A stretch of 47,019 nucleotides of DNA from assembly GCA_021768625.1 (NCBI GenBank), contig JAETUM010000020.1, positions 1 through 47,019 of the forward strand. Direction: 5' to 3'. Below are positions 34,349 through 43,054 of this stretch, in pieces. The stretch comes from Candidatus Stoquefichus sp. (GTDB lineage Bacteria > Bacillota_I > Bacilli_A > Erysipelotrichales > Coprobacillaceae). Numbering within the stretch: position 1 is the first letter of the stretch; each line of letters begins with the position of its first letter. The notes beneath the pieces were generated by a model, which was not told the DNA's origin, did not search any database, and was given only the letters and a program-made list of their open reading frames with translations. The position numbers and the translations under genes are program-made.

Positions 34349-36811
34349 ATTATTGACCAAGTCATTAACATATTTTTTACTTTTATAGGAGTTATTCTAT
34401 CATTTTGTGTATCAATTTTTGTGTGCTTTGGAATTTATATTTATTTTAAGTATTTTTATTTAAGAAAAATATGGATTGCTAAGATTGACAAAGAAAAAAT
34501 AAAAGAATGTATCATTATATTATTAGTGGTTATAGCTTTTTTTAGTGCGGTATTAATACAAATGAAATATCATTTTATAAATTTTGCAGATCCAAAGGAT
34601 TATTCTTTTAAAATTTTGACATTTTCAAGTATAACATATGGTTTATTACAATTCGGATTGAATTCAAGTAGTGCTAGTAAGAAAATATATTTAGGGGAAG
34701 ATATTATAAAATATGTTTTTCTTGATTCGAGGGTTATAAAATTTTTGTTTACTAAGATATATAAACTTTTATTCTTATACATTGTTTTTAGTGCTGTTTT
34801 TTATAATGCACTAAATTTATCACCAATAGAAGACTTAATTGTATTTTCTAAATATAAGGAACTTATTATAAAACTAAGTGATTTTATGGAATCTCTATGG
34901 TTTGTAGCTATAGTTTTTATGATATTGTTAATATGTTTAACTTTATTTAAGGGTATTTCTTTTATAAAAATCATGTTTACAATAAATAATAACAGGACCA
35001 GAAATATAGAGATGGTTATTGCAAATGAAAAGATAAAGGAATTAAAAAATAATTTACTTGAAAATTTATATATAGGTGATTTAAAATATTTTTTTAATAC
35101 TGTAATATTCAAAATGAAAGGACTGTCATCTGATGAAAGGAATAAGTATTTATCTCTTGTTAGTTATAGTTTTAATTTTATTGATGATGATCAATTTTTG
35201 GAAAATATAATTTATTATTATTCGTTACAAAATTATGATAGTAAGCTCGAACTATTCTTTCGTTTTACAGTAAGAGAATATAACAATTTAATACATAAAA
35301 AACCTAATGAGATAGATTTCCTTGAAATGGATACATTATTTTTGGATTTAATTAATTGTTTTCATGATTTCATTATGGGCTTGAATCATTTCAAAAAAAT
35401 TGATTCAAATTCTATGGATGAACTAATTGAAATGTATAGTATAATAGAAAGTATATTGTACAAAATTTGTTTTATAATATTTAAAGAAAATAGTAAAAGA
35501 GAAGATTTTTTAAGAAAAAATTTATATAATGATACAAATAAAAATAGATTTTGTTCTAATTTATATAAACAAAACTATGATAATACAATGAGTAAATTGC
35601 TTGAGTTGACTACTAATGTTGATCAAATTAAGGCAATATTTATTATGCTATTAAAAAGCCCTCTTCGCTTGTCTTCATCAAACCATAAAGATTCTTTTTT
35701 AGATGTTGTAGAGAATGTAAATAGAGCAAAAGATATAATAGATCAAATATTACAATTATGTGAATGTAGAGGATATTCTGATCAAGATACCATTAAAATA
35801 TTTACTCTGAATGATGAATTAAGTAAATATGATTGTGGAATTATTGATATGCATATTTTAGAATACTGTCATTCTTGGAGATTTAAGAAAAATTATTATC
35901 CATTATATAGATTAATATTAGACAAGAGTGATTATAATGTTAAAACAAAGTTCATTTTATATCTTTTTTTAGATGGACATCGTTATGATGAAAATTGTGA
36001 TATAAAATTGGATATTAACTTCCTTAAAAAATGTATGTCTTCAACAAGAGAGTATTATAAATTAAATATTAATAGCATAGGAAATGAAATAAAGGAATCT
36101 ATATTATCGTCTAATATAGGGCATCGCTTTAAAGAAAGCGATTTGGATAAATTAATTAATTGGATTGTGAAACAAATATCACCTAGAAATATTATGGAGA
36201 TATATAGTTTTGAAGGTTTGCGTTTTGAGGAATCATTGTTATTGAAATATGTATTAGATTGTAATGTTTCTATAAATACTTTAAATTATTATGACTTTGA
36301 ATGTATTATTTCATTAAACAACTCTAAAGATAAAGTGATCAATACTATTAATTACTTTATTGATGATAAACATTCAAAATTGTTGGGAAATAAATATGTC
36401 ATAGACATTTTATTTTATTATGGTAAATTATTTAAAGAACTTTTTTCAAAAGATAAATCCTTACTATATCATTTTCAATATACATGTAAATTTTATATTA
36501 TATTAAATCAACATTTTTCAAATAATGAATTAATCTGTATGGAGAATGAAATGGGATTCTATAATTCTGAATTTATAGAATATATTATATTGAAGCTTTC
36601 TGATGATAAATATAATCAGTTTTTAGAAAATGATAAATTTAAGAACCAAATTTTAGATAAAGTATATCATTTGATTTCATTGAAAAATTTGGATGTGTTT
36701 AGTTATGTAGAAAAATTATTTGACGATTATTCTAAATACTCATCATTTATAGATTTAACACCTTTAGCAAAAGGAAAAGTTATACATATATTAAAGAAAA
36801 TTATTCATTAA
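34349..36811 (+). CDS. Unrecognised membrane protein with large soluble C-terminus
   Basis: About 820 residues. Hydrophobic segments: VINIFFTFIGVILSFCVSIF (start), CIIILLVVIAFFSAVLI, LLFLYIVFSAVFYNAL and WFVAIVFMILLICLTLF, so about four membrane spans in the first ~220 residues. The remaining ~590 residues are soluble and helical without known motif. The first ATG/GTG in frame (34421) would delete the first span; AAGGAG (34334-34339) points to a non-ATG start, best ATT at 34349, with the frame open from 34343. It is one of the most AT-rich genes here. Located between two defence loci; perhaps a membrane effector, but function is unknown. Confidence 0.65.
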   Translation: MIDQVINIFFTFIGVILSFCVSIFVCFGIYIYFKYFYLRKIWIAKIDKEKIKECIIILLVVIAFFSAVLIQMKYHFINFADPKDYSFKILTFSSITYGLLQFGLNSSSASKKIYLGEDIIKYVFLDSRVIKFLFTKIYKLLFLYIVFSAVFYNALNLSPIEDLIVFSKYKELIIKLSDFMESLWFVAIVFMILLICLTLFKGISFIKIMFTINNNRTRNIEMVIANEKIKELKNNLLENLYIGDLKYFFNTVIFKMKGLSSDERNKYLSLVSYSFNFIDDDQFLENIIYYYSLQNYDSKLELFFRFTVREYNNLIHKKPNEIDFLEMDTLFLDLINCFHDFIMGLNHFKKIDSNSMDELIEMYSIIESILYKICFIIFKENSKREDFLRKNLYNDTNKNRFCSNLYKQNYDNTMSKLLELTTNVDQIKAIFIMLLKSPLRLSSSNHKDSFLDVVENVNRAKDIIDQILQLCECRGYSDQDTIKIFTLNDELSKYDCGIIDMHILEYCHSWRFKKNYYPLYRLILDKSDYNVKTKFILYLFLDGHRYDENCDIKLDINFLKKCMSSTREYYKLNINSIGNEIKESILSSNIGHRFKESDLDKLINWIVKQISPRNIMEIYSFEGLRFEESLLLKYVLDCNVSINTLNYYDFECIISLNNSKDKVINTINYFIDDKHSKLLGNKYVIDILFYYGKLFKELFSKDKSLLYHFQYTCKFYIILNQHFSNNELICMENEMGFYNSEFIEYIILKLSDDKYNQFLENDKFKNQILDKVYHLISLKNLDVFSYVEKLFDDYSKYSSFIDLTPLAKGKVIHILKKIIH

Positions 36812-36926
36812 TATTTCTAGAGATATTTAATAAGCAACGAATATAAAGTAGATTAATTATTATCTTAACTTAAATTACCTTTACTTTAATTAGAAAATAT
36901 GATCTAATTTTAGAGAGGTGATTTTT

Positions 36927-39230
36927 ATGTCGAAATGGAGTGCAGAAACATATAAAGCAAGTGATTTAGCTGAATTAATTGATAAAAAAGAAATACGTGT
37001 TCCTCCATATCAAAGAGGTCAAGTATGGAAAAAGAAACAAGAAGAAAAATTAGTTGATTCTATTAAGAAAGGATTTCCTTTTGGAACGTTGTTATTATAT
37101 AAAAAAGAAGATGGAAGCTTTCAACTTATTGATGGTTTGCAACGCTCTACGACAATAACAAAATATTTAAAAAATCCAGCTAAATTTTATAAAGATGAAG
37201 ATATTGATGAAAATACTATTGATAAGATTTATAAACTTTTATCTATAAGTGGAAATGAAGAAAAGATAAAGACAAACATAAAGAATACAATTAAAGATTG
37301 GGTTATAAACAATCATAGGACAATGGAAGATGTCAAAAATATGGATCATCCTGAATGTGCTAAAATATTAATAGAATCTTATCCTACTGGAAAAGATAAT
37401 ATGTGGGAAATTATAAAAATTATTGGTAAAATGTTTAAGAAATTTAAAGAAGAGTGTGAAGAATTTTCTAATACAGAAATACCTGCAATTATATATTATG
37501 GAGATCCAGGTAATTTACCAACTATTTTTGATAGAATTAATTCTCAAGGTACGCAACTTTCTAAATATCAAATATTAGCTGCAACATGGACATATCAAAA
37601 ATATAAAATACTTAATGAAGATTTAAAAGGAATAGTAGATTATGTTAATAAATTTTATACATCTTTACTAGATGAGAATTTTGAAATTGATGATTATAAT
37701 GTTAATGGTTTATATATGGAAAAAGACTTAAATCTTTATCAACTATTATTTGGATTTGGAAAATTATTAGCAGATAAATATCCATGTTTATTTAGTTTGG
37801 TAAAAAAAGATAAAGATGTTCAAAGTTGTGGATTTAATTTAGTTAATGCTTGTGTAGGTAATAGAAATTCAAAAATAGAAGATTTATCAAAAATTCTAAA
37901 TGAATGTTTTCATACAGATCAAGAAATAAACGATTTTCTATGTAATATCTTACGAGCCACAGAAGAAGCGTACAAATGTTTACAATCCTATTTGAAATTT
38001 AAACTTAATAAAAGAGATGATACAATTGTTATTTATCATACGGAAATGCAAATATGTTCCTTGATTTCCAATATCTTTAATGCTAGATATACATATTATA
38101 CTTATGATGATCATCAAAACATAATAGGACGCAGTATTGAAATACATAAATCAAAAAAATCATATGATGATTATAAGCGTAAATTAAGAGAAAATTGTTT
38201 TAAAAGATATTTAATGGATATTTTAAATAACAAATGGAAAGGTACTGGAGATAAAAATCTTGATGAGATTTCCTTAAATCCTAGTTATTATACTGATTAT
38301 ATTTCTAAAGATATGTTGGGAAATACATTAGATCACTGGATTGGGCAGATGAATACAGAAAGGAATGAATATAGAAAGGTAAAAATGCCAGGACCAGGAG
38401 AAAAGTTATTGTTAAGTGTCATTTATTCTAAGACATTTACAGCATATGAACAAAATGATGATATTAATTATGATATAGAACACTTAGCTCCAAAAGGTGC
38501 ATTGAAAAAGATTTTAAAATTATTTAATTTAAATGGTATGTATTCAGGATTACCTATCAGTTCATTTGCTAATTTATGTTTACTTAGAGAAGAAGAAAAT
38601 AGGAAAAAGAAAGATAAAACATTATATGAAGATGATAATTATTTAAAAATAATTAACAATAAATATGTAAGTTTAGAAGAAATAGAAAATAAGTTTAGTT
38701 TTACAAAAGAAGAAGATTTTGATTGGTTAAATTATTATTATGTTGATTTTGAAGAACTAAAGAAAAATTATTTGAATTTTCTTTCTAAAAGATTTGAAAA
38801 ACAAAAAAGAATGATTCTTAATAATTTGTTTGTTAATGAAAATTATACTAACCAAACAGAAAAAGTGGCTAAAAGAATAATAAAAGAAGAAACATCTTCT
38901 ATTCAAAGTGCAGTTCAAAATTTAAGAGTAGATACTTCTGAAATAGATTTATTAGTTCCGCTTTTTTCAGAAGAACAAATTGATGTTGAATACTTATCTG
39001 GCTGGCAAAAAGCTATATTTAATATAATTGATAAATTTGAGGCAGATGAATTTACTTTACAACAAATGTATAATTACATAGATGAATTAAAAAAGAACTA
39101 CCCCCAAAATAATACTATTGATGCAAAGATCAGACAGGTTCTACAAAATCTTAGAAATATGGGATTAATTGAGTTTATGAGTGCTGGAAAATATAAAAGA
39201 TTATGGAAATCAAAAAAAGTTAATAATTAA
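36927..39230 (+). CDS. GmrSD-like DUF262-DUF1524 protein
   Basis: About 767 residues. The N-terminal DUF262 (ParB-like nucleotide-binding) domain shows RVPPYQRGQVWK (24-35), DSIKKGFPFGTLLLY and LIDGLQRSTT (68-76). The DUF1524 HNH-type nuclease module shows DIEHLAPKG (about 514-522) and a downstream NLCLLREEENRKKKD. A C-terminal helical/winged segment (about 690-767) is extra. This single-chain layout is that of GmrSD-type enzymes that cut modified (glucosylated or other) DNA, and of SspE-like effectors. ATG 36927 with AGAGAGGTG is preferred over GTG 36918. Monocistronic. Confidence 0.85.
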   Translation: MSKWSAETYKASDLAELIDKKEIRVPPYQRGQVWKKKQEEKLVDSIKKGFPFGTLLLYKKEDGSFQLIDGLQRSTTITKYLKNPAKFYKDEDIDENTIDKIYKLLSISGNEEKIKTNIKNTIKDWVINNHRTMEDVKNMDHPECAKILIESYPTGKDNMWEIIKIIGKMFKKFKEECEEFSNTEIPAIIYYGDPGNLPTIFDRINSQGTQLSKYQILAATWTYQKYKILNEDLKGIVDYVNKFYTSLLDENFEIDDYNVNGLYMEKDLNLYQLLFGFGKLLADKYPCLFSLVKKDKDVQSCGFNLVNACVGNRNSKIEDLSKILNECFHTDQEINDFLCNILRATEEAYKCLQSYLKFKLNKRDDTIVIYHTEMQICSLISNIFNARYTYYTYDDHQNIIGRSIEIHKSKKSYDDYKRKLRENCFKRYLMDILNNKWKGTGDKNLDEISLNPSYYTDYISKDMLGNTLDHWIGQMNTERNEYRKVKMPGPGEKLLLSVIYSKTFTAYEQNDDINYDIEHLAPKGALKKILKLFNLNGMYSGLPISSFANLCLLREEENRKKKDKTLYEDDNYLKIINNKYVSLEEIENKFSFTKEEDFDWLNYYYVDFEELKKNYLNFLSKRFEKQKRMILNNLFVNENYTNQTEKVAKRIIKEETSSIQSAVQNLRVDTSEIDLLVPLFSEEQIDVEYLSGWQKAIFNIIDKFEADEFTLQQMYNYIDELKKNYPQNNTIDAKIRQVLQNLRNMGLIEFMSAGKYKRLWKSKKVNN

Positions 39231-39243
39231 ATTTTAAAAGATA

Positions 39244-39266
39244 TCCTTTAGTTAATTACTAAAAGA
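39244..39266 (+). repeat. Left recombinase-site inverted repeat
   Basis: 23 bp, perfect inverted copy of 40342-40364. The core CTTTAGT-n5-ACTAAAAG is itself nearly palindromic, as in core sites of tyrosine recombinases. It lies just after the GmrSD-like gene and just outside the recombinase terminator. Confidence 0.8.
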
Positions 39267-39289
39267 AAAAGATCTGTATAAAACAGATC
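39261..39289 (-). terminator. Terminator of the recombinase gene
   Basis: On the minus strand GATCTG-ttttata-CAGATC is followed by TTTTTCTTTT. It closes the recombinase transcript in the present orientation. After inversion it would lie directly before the methylase gene at 40378. Confidence 0.65.
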
Positions 39290-39306
39290 AATGTGGAGTG
39301 TGTATG

Positions 39307-40245
39307 TTAAATAACAATCTTATTCATACATGTTTTTTTATACTCTTTTTTTGAATGAACATATAAATTCATTGTTGTACTTGGTGAAGAGTGTCCTAAT
39401 ATTTCACTCAAACAATTATAATCAAAGCCTAATTCAATGCATTGACTTGCGAAATAGTGTCTTAAAGAATGAACAGTAACATTTGATAAGTCAATTTTCT
39501 TTAAAATCCTTTTAAAATGATATCTTAATGTTCTTGGTTCTATATATTTTTCATTTTGTGTAAGGAAATAATAATTGTTATTTTCTATTTCTAAATATGG
39601 TAATAGTGTATTAGGAATTGGAATAATCCTTGTAGAATGATGTGTTTTTGTTGATGAAATAATAATCTTTGATGAATGGTTATCTATATCATAAATTCTT
39701 TGTAATGTTTTATCTATGTATAATTCTTGTTTGTTAAGATTAATATCTTGATTCGTAAGTGCACATAATTCTCCAATTCTTATGCCAGTACATAAAATGA
39801 GTAAGATACCTATCGAGATAAATGTTCTCTCTTGTTTTAAATATTTTATTAATTGTTCACATTCATTGTGATCAAGCATTTGAATAATATGATTATGTTT
39901 AGGATATTTGAATTCAAATATTATTGATTCAATAATGTGATTATTTATAGCGCTTTTTAGACTTAATTTAATAATATTAACTAATTCCTTTACAGTTTTA
40001 ACTGATAATCCTCCTTGATGATCCAGTCTTCCATACATAATCTTATCATTAATAAATTCTTGTATTTCTTTATTTGTCATTTTAGAGATATACACATCCT
40101 TAAAATAAGGCTTAATATGATTTTCTATATGCGTTTTATATGTTGAATATGTTGATTCTTTAATTTGATTTTTTTGTAATATCAACCATTTATCCAACCA
40201 ATCATTATATTTTATGTATTTCTTCCTTTTTAAGTTTATTTTCAT
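39307..40245 (-). CDS. Tyrosine recombinase within inverted repeats
   Basis: 312 residues. N-terminal core-binding SAM-like domain (YNDWLDKWLILQKNQIKEST), then the catalytic domain with Arg in CTGIRIGELCAL, Lys in STKTHHST, HSLRHYFASQ, GHSSPSTT and Tyr in MNLYVHSKK. It lacks the arm-binding domain of phage integrases, so it is closer to Xer-like or invertase-type enzymes. It is the only gene between two 23-bp perfect inverted repeats and would therefore flip itself together with the promoter region facing the methylase. Start ATG has AGGGAGG. Intact. Confidence 0.88.
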   Translation of the reverse strand: MKINLKRKKYIKYNDWLDKWLILQKNQIKESTYSTYKTHIENHIKPYFKDVYISKMTNKEIQEFINDKIMYGRLDHQGGLSVKTVKELVNIIKLSLKSAINNHIIESIIFEFKYPKHNHIIQMLDHNECEQLIKYLKQERTFISIGILLILCTGIRIGELCALTNQDINLNKQELYIDKTLQRIYDIDNHSSKIIISSTKTHHSTRIIPIPNTLLPYLEIENNNYYFLTQNEKYIEPRTLRYHFKRILKKIDLSNVTVHSLRHYFASQCIELGFDYNCLSEILGHSSPSTTMNLYVHSKKEYKKTCMNKIVI

Positions 40246-40341
40246 TTTCTTTTCCTCCCTTTTTATAAATTATAGTCTATTAAACAAAGGATAGATTATA
40301 TTTAAAAAAAATGTTAAACTATTTACATAAAGAAAAAGATA
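40246..40341. promoter_or_regulatory. Divergent control region inside the invertible segment
   Basis: 96 nt between recombinase start and right repeat. It must hold the recombinase promoter and, in this orientation, promoter elements for the methylase; a possible plus-strand pair is TTTACA (40322-40327) with TTTAGT (40345-40350) at 17 nt, the latter inside the repeat. Weak match; the assignment is tentative. Confidence 0.35.
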
Positions 40342-40364
40342 TCTTTTAGTAATTAACTAAAGGA
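40342..40364 (-). repeat. Right recombinase-site inverted repeat
   Basis: Perfect inverted copy of 39244-39266. It lies 13 nt before the methylase start codon, just ahead of its AAAAGGAG ribosome site, so inversion changes what lies upstream but leaves the ribosome site in place. Confidence 0.8.
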
Positions 40365-40377
40365 AAAGGAGAATGTT

Positions 40378-41202
40378 ATGAAAGCTATTTTGAAATGGCC
40401 AGGTGGAAAAAGACAACTATTAAATGAAATCAAGAAATATATTCCTGAAAATATAAATACATATTATGAACCTTTTATAGGTGGTGGAGCAGTTTTCTTT
40501 GATTTAATGTTTAATGATGCTTATATGAATGATGTTAATTGGGAATTAGTTAATGTATATAAACAAATTAAAAGTCATTCTAAAAAATTAATTCAACTTT
40601 TAGAAAAACATAAACAGAATCATAATAAAGAATATTATTATTCCATAAGAAAATTAGATAGAAGTGAACAATATCAAGAGTTGAGTCATATTGAAAAAGC
40701 AGCAAGATTTATATATTTAAATAAAACTTGTTATAACGGATTATATAGAGTTAATTCAAAGGGACAGTTCAATGCACCTATGGGTAAATATAAAAATCCT
40801 AATATTTGTGATAAAGAGCATATTTTAGAAATGAGTCAATATCTCAAAAAAAATCATATTCAAATTAAAAATATGGATTTTGAAAAATTTTTAAAAAATG
40901 TTAAAAAAGGTGACTTTGTGTATTTAGATCCACCATATGACCCCTTGTCAGATACTGCTAATTTTACAAGTTATAGCAAAGATGGTTTTAATAAAAAAGA
41001 TCAAATACGTTTAAAAAAGGTGTGTGATGTTTTAAATGAAAAAGGAGTTCATTTCTTATTATCAAATTCAAATACAAGTTTTATTAATGATTTATATAAA
41101 GATTATAAGATTGTAAAAGTTAAAGCAAGAAGAAATATTAATTCAAAAGGTAATGGCAGAGGAGAAATATTTGAAGTTTTAATAATGAATTATGAGGAGT
41201 GA
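40378..41202 (+). CDS. DpnII/Dam-type adenine methyltransferase
   Basis: 274 residues of the D12 class: SAM-binding FKWPGGK-like motif (KWPGGKRQLL, 6-15), motif I YYEPFIGGGAVFFDL (29-43) and catalytic DPPY (about 184-187) in VYLDPPYDPLSDT. FNAPMGKYKNP is typical of M.DpnIIA and M1.FokI-like enzymes. It makes N6-methyladenine. The start lies 13 nt after a recombinase site and depends on the promoter in the invertible segment. The restriction gene follows 6 nt downstream. Confidence 0.92.
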   Translation: MKAILKWPGGKRQLLNEIKKYIPENINTYYEPFIGGGAVFFDLMFNDAYMNDVNWELVNVYKQIKSHSKKLIQLLEKHKQNHNKEYYYSIRKLDRSEQYQELSHIEKAARFIYLNKTCYNGLYRVNSKGQFNAPMGKYKNPNICDKEHILEMSQYLKKNHIQIKNMDFEKFLKNVKKGDFVYLDPPYDPLSDTANFTSYSKDGFNKKDQIRLKKVCDVLNEKGVHFLLSNSNTSFINDLYKDYKIVKVKARRNINSKGNGRGEIFEVLIMNYEE

Positions 41203-41208
41203 TAATGA

Positions 41209-42525
41209 ATGAATACTACAGAAGCATGGGAAAAGTTAATAGATAAGTATCATATTGTTGAAGAGATTAATAAAAATGGTGTTTTTCATATTGAGGCAAG
41301 TCAAATCAGAGAGTTCAAAGAACCAAGACTCATGGCAAAATGGGATAGTTCAGAACAATTGCCAGCACCTCTGAAAAATAAAAATATTAATATTTTACCT
41401 GATAGTAGAAAAAGTTATGTTTTAGGAGATTTTCTTTTATATGAAGATATTCCTGAATTAGATAATCATATTAATCAGATAACATCTATTGAAGTTCCTC
41501 ATTATGAATCTATTGATATAGATAATATTACTTCAGAAGCCAATGCAATTAATGTTTTGGTATTATCTAAAATATTAGATGATTTTCTATCTACTGATGA
41601 AAATGTTGCAACATTTAATGGAAGAATGGGAACAGGTTCATTTGAGTTTACAGTGTATGATCACAACAAAGAGAAAAAGAATCATATAGATGTTATTAAT
41701 GCTCAGTGTGAAATAGATGGTGGCTTTGAAAATAAAAGCTCTGTTGTTATATTGGAAGCTAAAAATGTTCTTCATAAAGATTTTCACATAAGACAACTTT
41801 ATTATCCTTATAGATTATGGCGTTCAAAAGTAAAGAAACCCATAAGGCTTGTGTTCTCTATATATTCAAATAAAATATTTAGATTATTTGAATATAAATT
41901 TGAGGATATTAATGATTATTCATCTATTAAACTTGTTCAAAGTAAGAATTATTCTTTAGAGAATACCAAAATCACTTTAGATGATTTAATAGATGTAAAA
42001 AATAAAACAAAAGTAAAATATAATGATAATCAAAATGATAAGAAGTTACCTCCATTTGTTCAAGCAGATAATTTTAATAGAGTTATTTCACTATTAGAAA
42101 ATATGTATGATACAACAATGGATGATGAAGAAATAGCTGAATTAATGCATTTTGGTTATAATATGAGTAATGGCAAACCACAATATCGTCAATCACAATA
42201 TTATTATAATGCTGGAAAATATTTAGGATTATTTCATAAGAAAAGGGACAATAAGAAAGTTGTTTGTTATTTAACTGAATTAGGTAATGAGGTATATAGG
42301 ATGTCCTATAAAGAAAGGCAATTAAAATTAGTTTCTCTTATCTTAGAACATCAAATATTTAATGAGTTATTTGAATATACTATAGAAAATAAGATGTTAC
42401 CTAAAAAAGAAATGATTATGAAGAGAATGAGAGAATTAAATGTCTGTGGTGAAAGTCAAGTATCTAGAAGGGCAAGTTCTGTTAGTGGTTGGTTATATTG
42501 GATATTTAAACTCATAAAGTTGTAA
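41209..42525 (+). CDS. Type II restriction endonuclease (PD-(D/E)XK type)
   Basis: 438 residues. The nuclease core is seen in CEIDGGFE (about 167-174) followed by VVILEAKNV (about 179-187), the D-X-E-A-K form. RQLYYPYRLW and VFSIYSNKIFRLFEY follow. The C-terminal third (about 285-438) is a helical/winged domain that may recognise DNA or set specificity. It is the partner of the DpnII-type methylase, sharing its promoter, so both would switch together. Exact specificity cannot be read. ATG 41209 chosen; the ATG at 41205 is out of frame. Confidence 0.75.
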   Translation: MNTTEAWEKLIDKYHIVEEINKNGVFHIEASQIREFKEPRLMAKWDSSEQLPAPLKNKNINILPDSRKSYVLGDFLLYEDIPELDNHINQITSIEVPHYESIDIDNITSEANAINVLVLSKILDDFLSTDENVATFNGRMGTGSFEFTVYDHNKEKKNHIDVINAQCEIDGGFENKSSVVILEAKNVLHKDFHIRQLYYPYRLWRSKVKKPIRLVFSIYSNKIFRLFEYKFEDINDYSSIKLVQSKNYSLENTKITLDDLIDVKNKTKVKYNDNQNDKKLPPFVQADNFNRVISLLENMYDTTMDDEEIAELMHFGYNMSNGKPQYRQSQYYYNAGKYLGLFHKKRDNKKVVCYLTELGNEVYRMSYKERQLKLVSLILEHQIFNELFEYTIENKMLPKKEMIMKRMRELNVCGESQVSRRASSVSGWLYWIFKLIKL

Positions 42526-42558
42526 CGAATAAATAGAATTTAAAAGTCTTAATAGTAT

Positions 42559-42587
42559 AAACGTGCAATAAATATGTACGTTTTTTG
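42559..42587 (+). terminator. Terminator of the phase-variable restriction operon
   Basis: AAACGT (42559-42564) pairs with ACGTTT (42578-42583), T-run 42581-42586. Confidence 0.5.
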
Positions 42588-43054
42588 TATAGTATTAATC
42601 AATGCAAAAATTTATATAGGATAAATTATAATACCTATCAACCATATGGACTGTTATTTTACTTTTTTAATAAAGATATTGCTCATGCTGATATATAAAT
42701 TTTGTAAAGTAAATAAATCAGAAGGTATTTTTGCTAGAGTTTATGACCTTGAAAGATTTATGTTTAATATTCTTAAGCTAAGAAGTGAGATGGATTTTGA
42801 ATGAGTCAATAACTCTTATAAACAATATATAAGAAAGATTGAAATCTATTAAAACTTTCAGAATAGTTTAGAGAGATCGTAATAAATGATGAAGAAATGA
42901 AAGAAGTAGGAATGTATAATAATTAATAAGATTTAACTATATGTAAGTATTATTAATACATTTTTTAAAGTTTTATAGTAATGTAGTTGAATAATAGAAA
43001 AGTGATAAAATATATAGTATACTATTTATAGATAAATATAGAGAGGAACAAAAA
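42588..43054. other. Gene debris, possible AbiEi-type antitoxin remnant
   Basis: No intact gene. At 42721-42804 the frame reads EGIFARVYDLERFMFNILKL then RSEMDFE-stop, and further frame pieces follow (NSYKQYI). The VYDLER...LRSxMD pattern resembles the C-terminal part of AbiEi-type antitoxins. It is only a short fragment; no AbiEii toxin is present. Confidence 0.35.
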
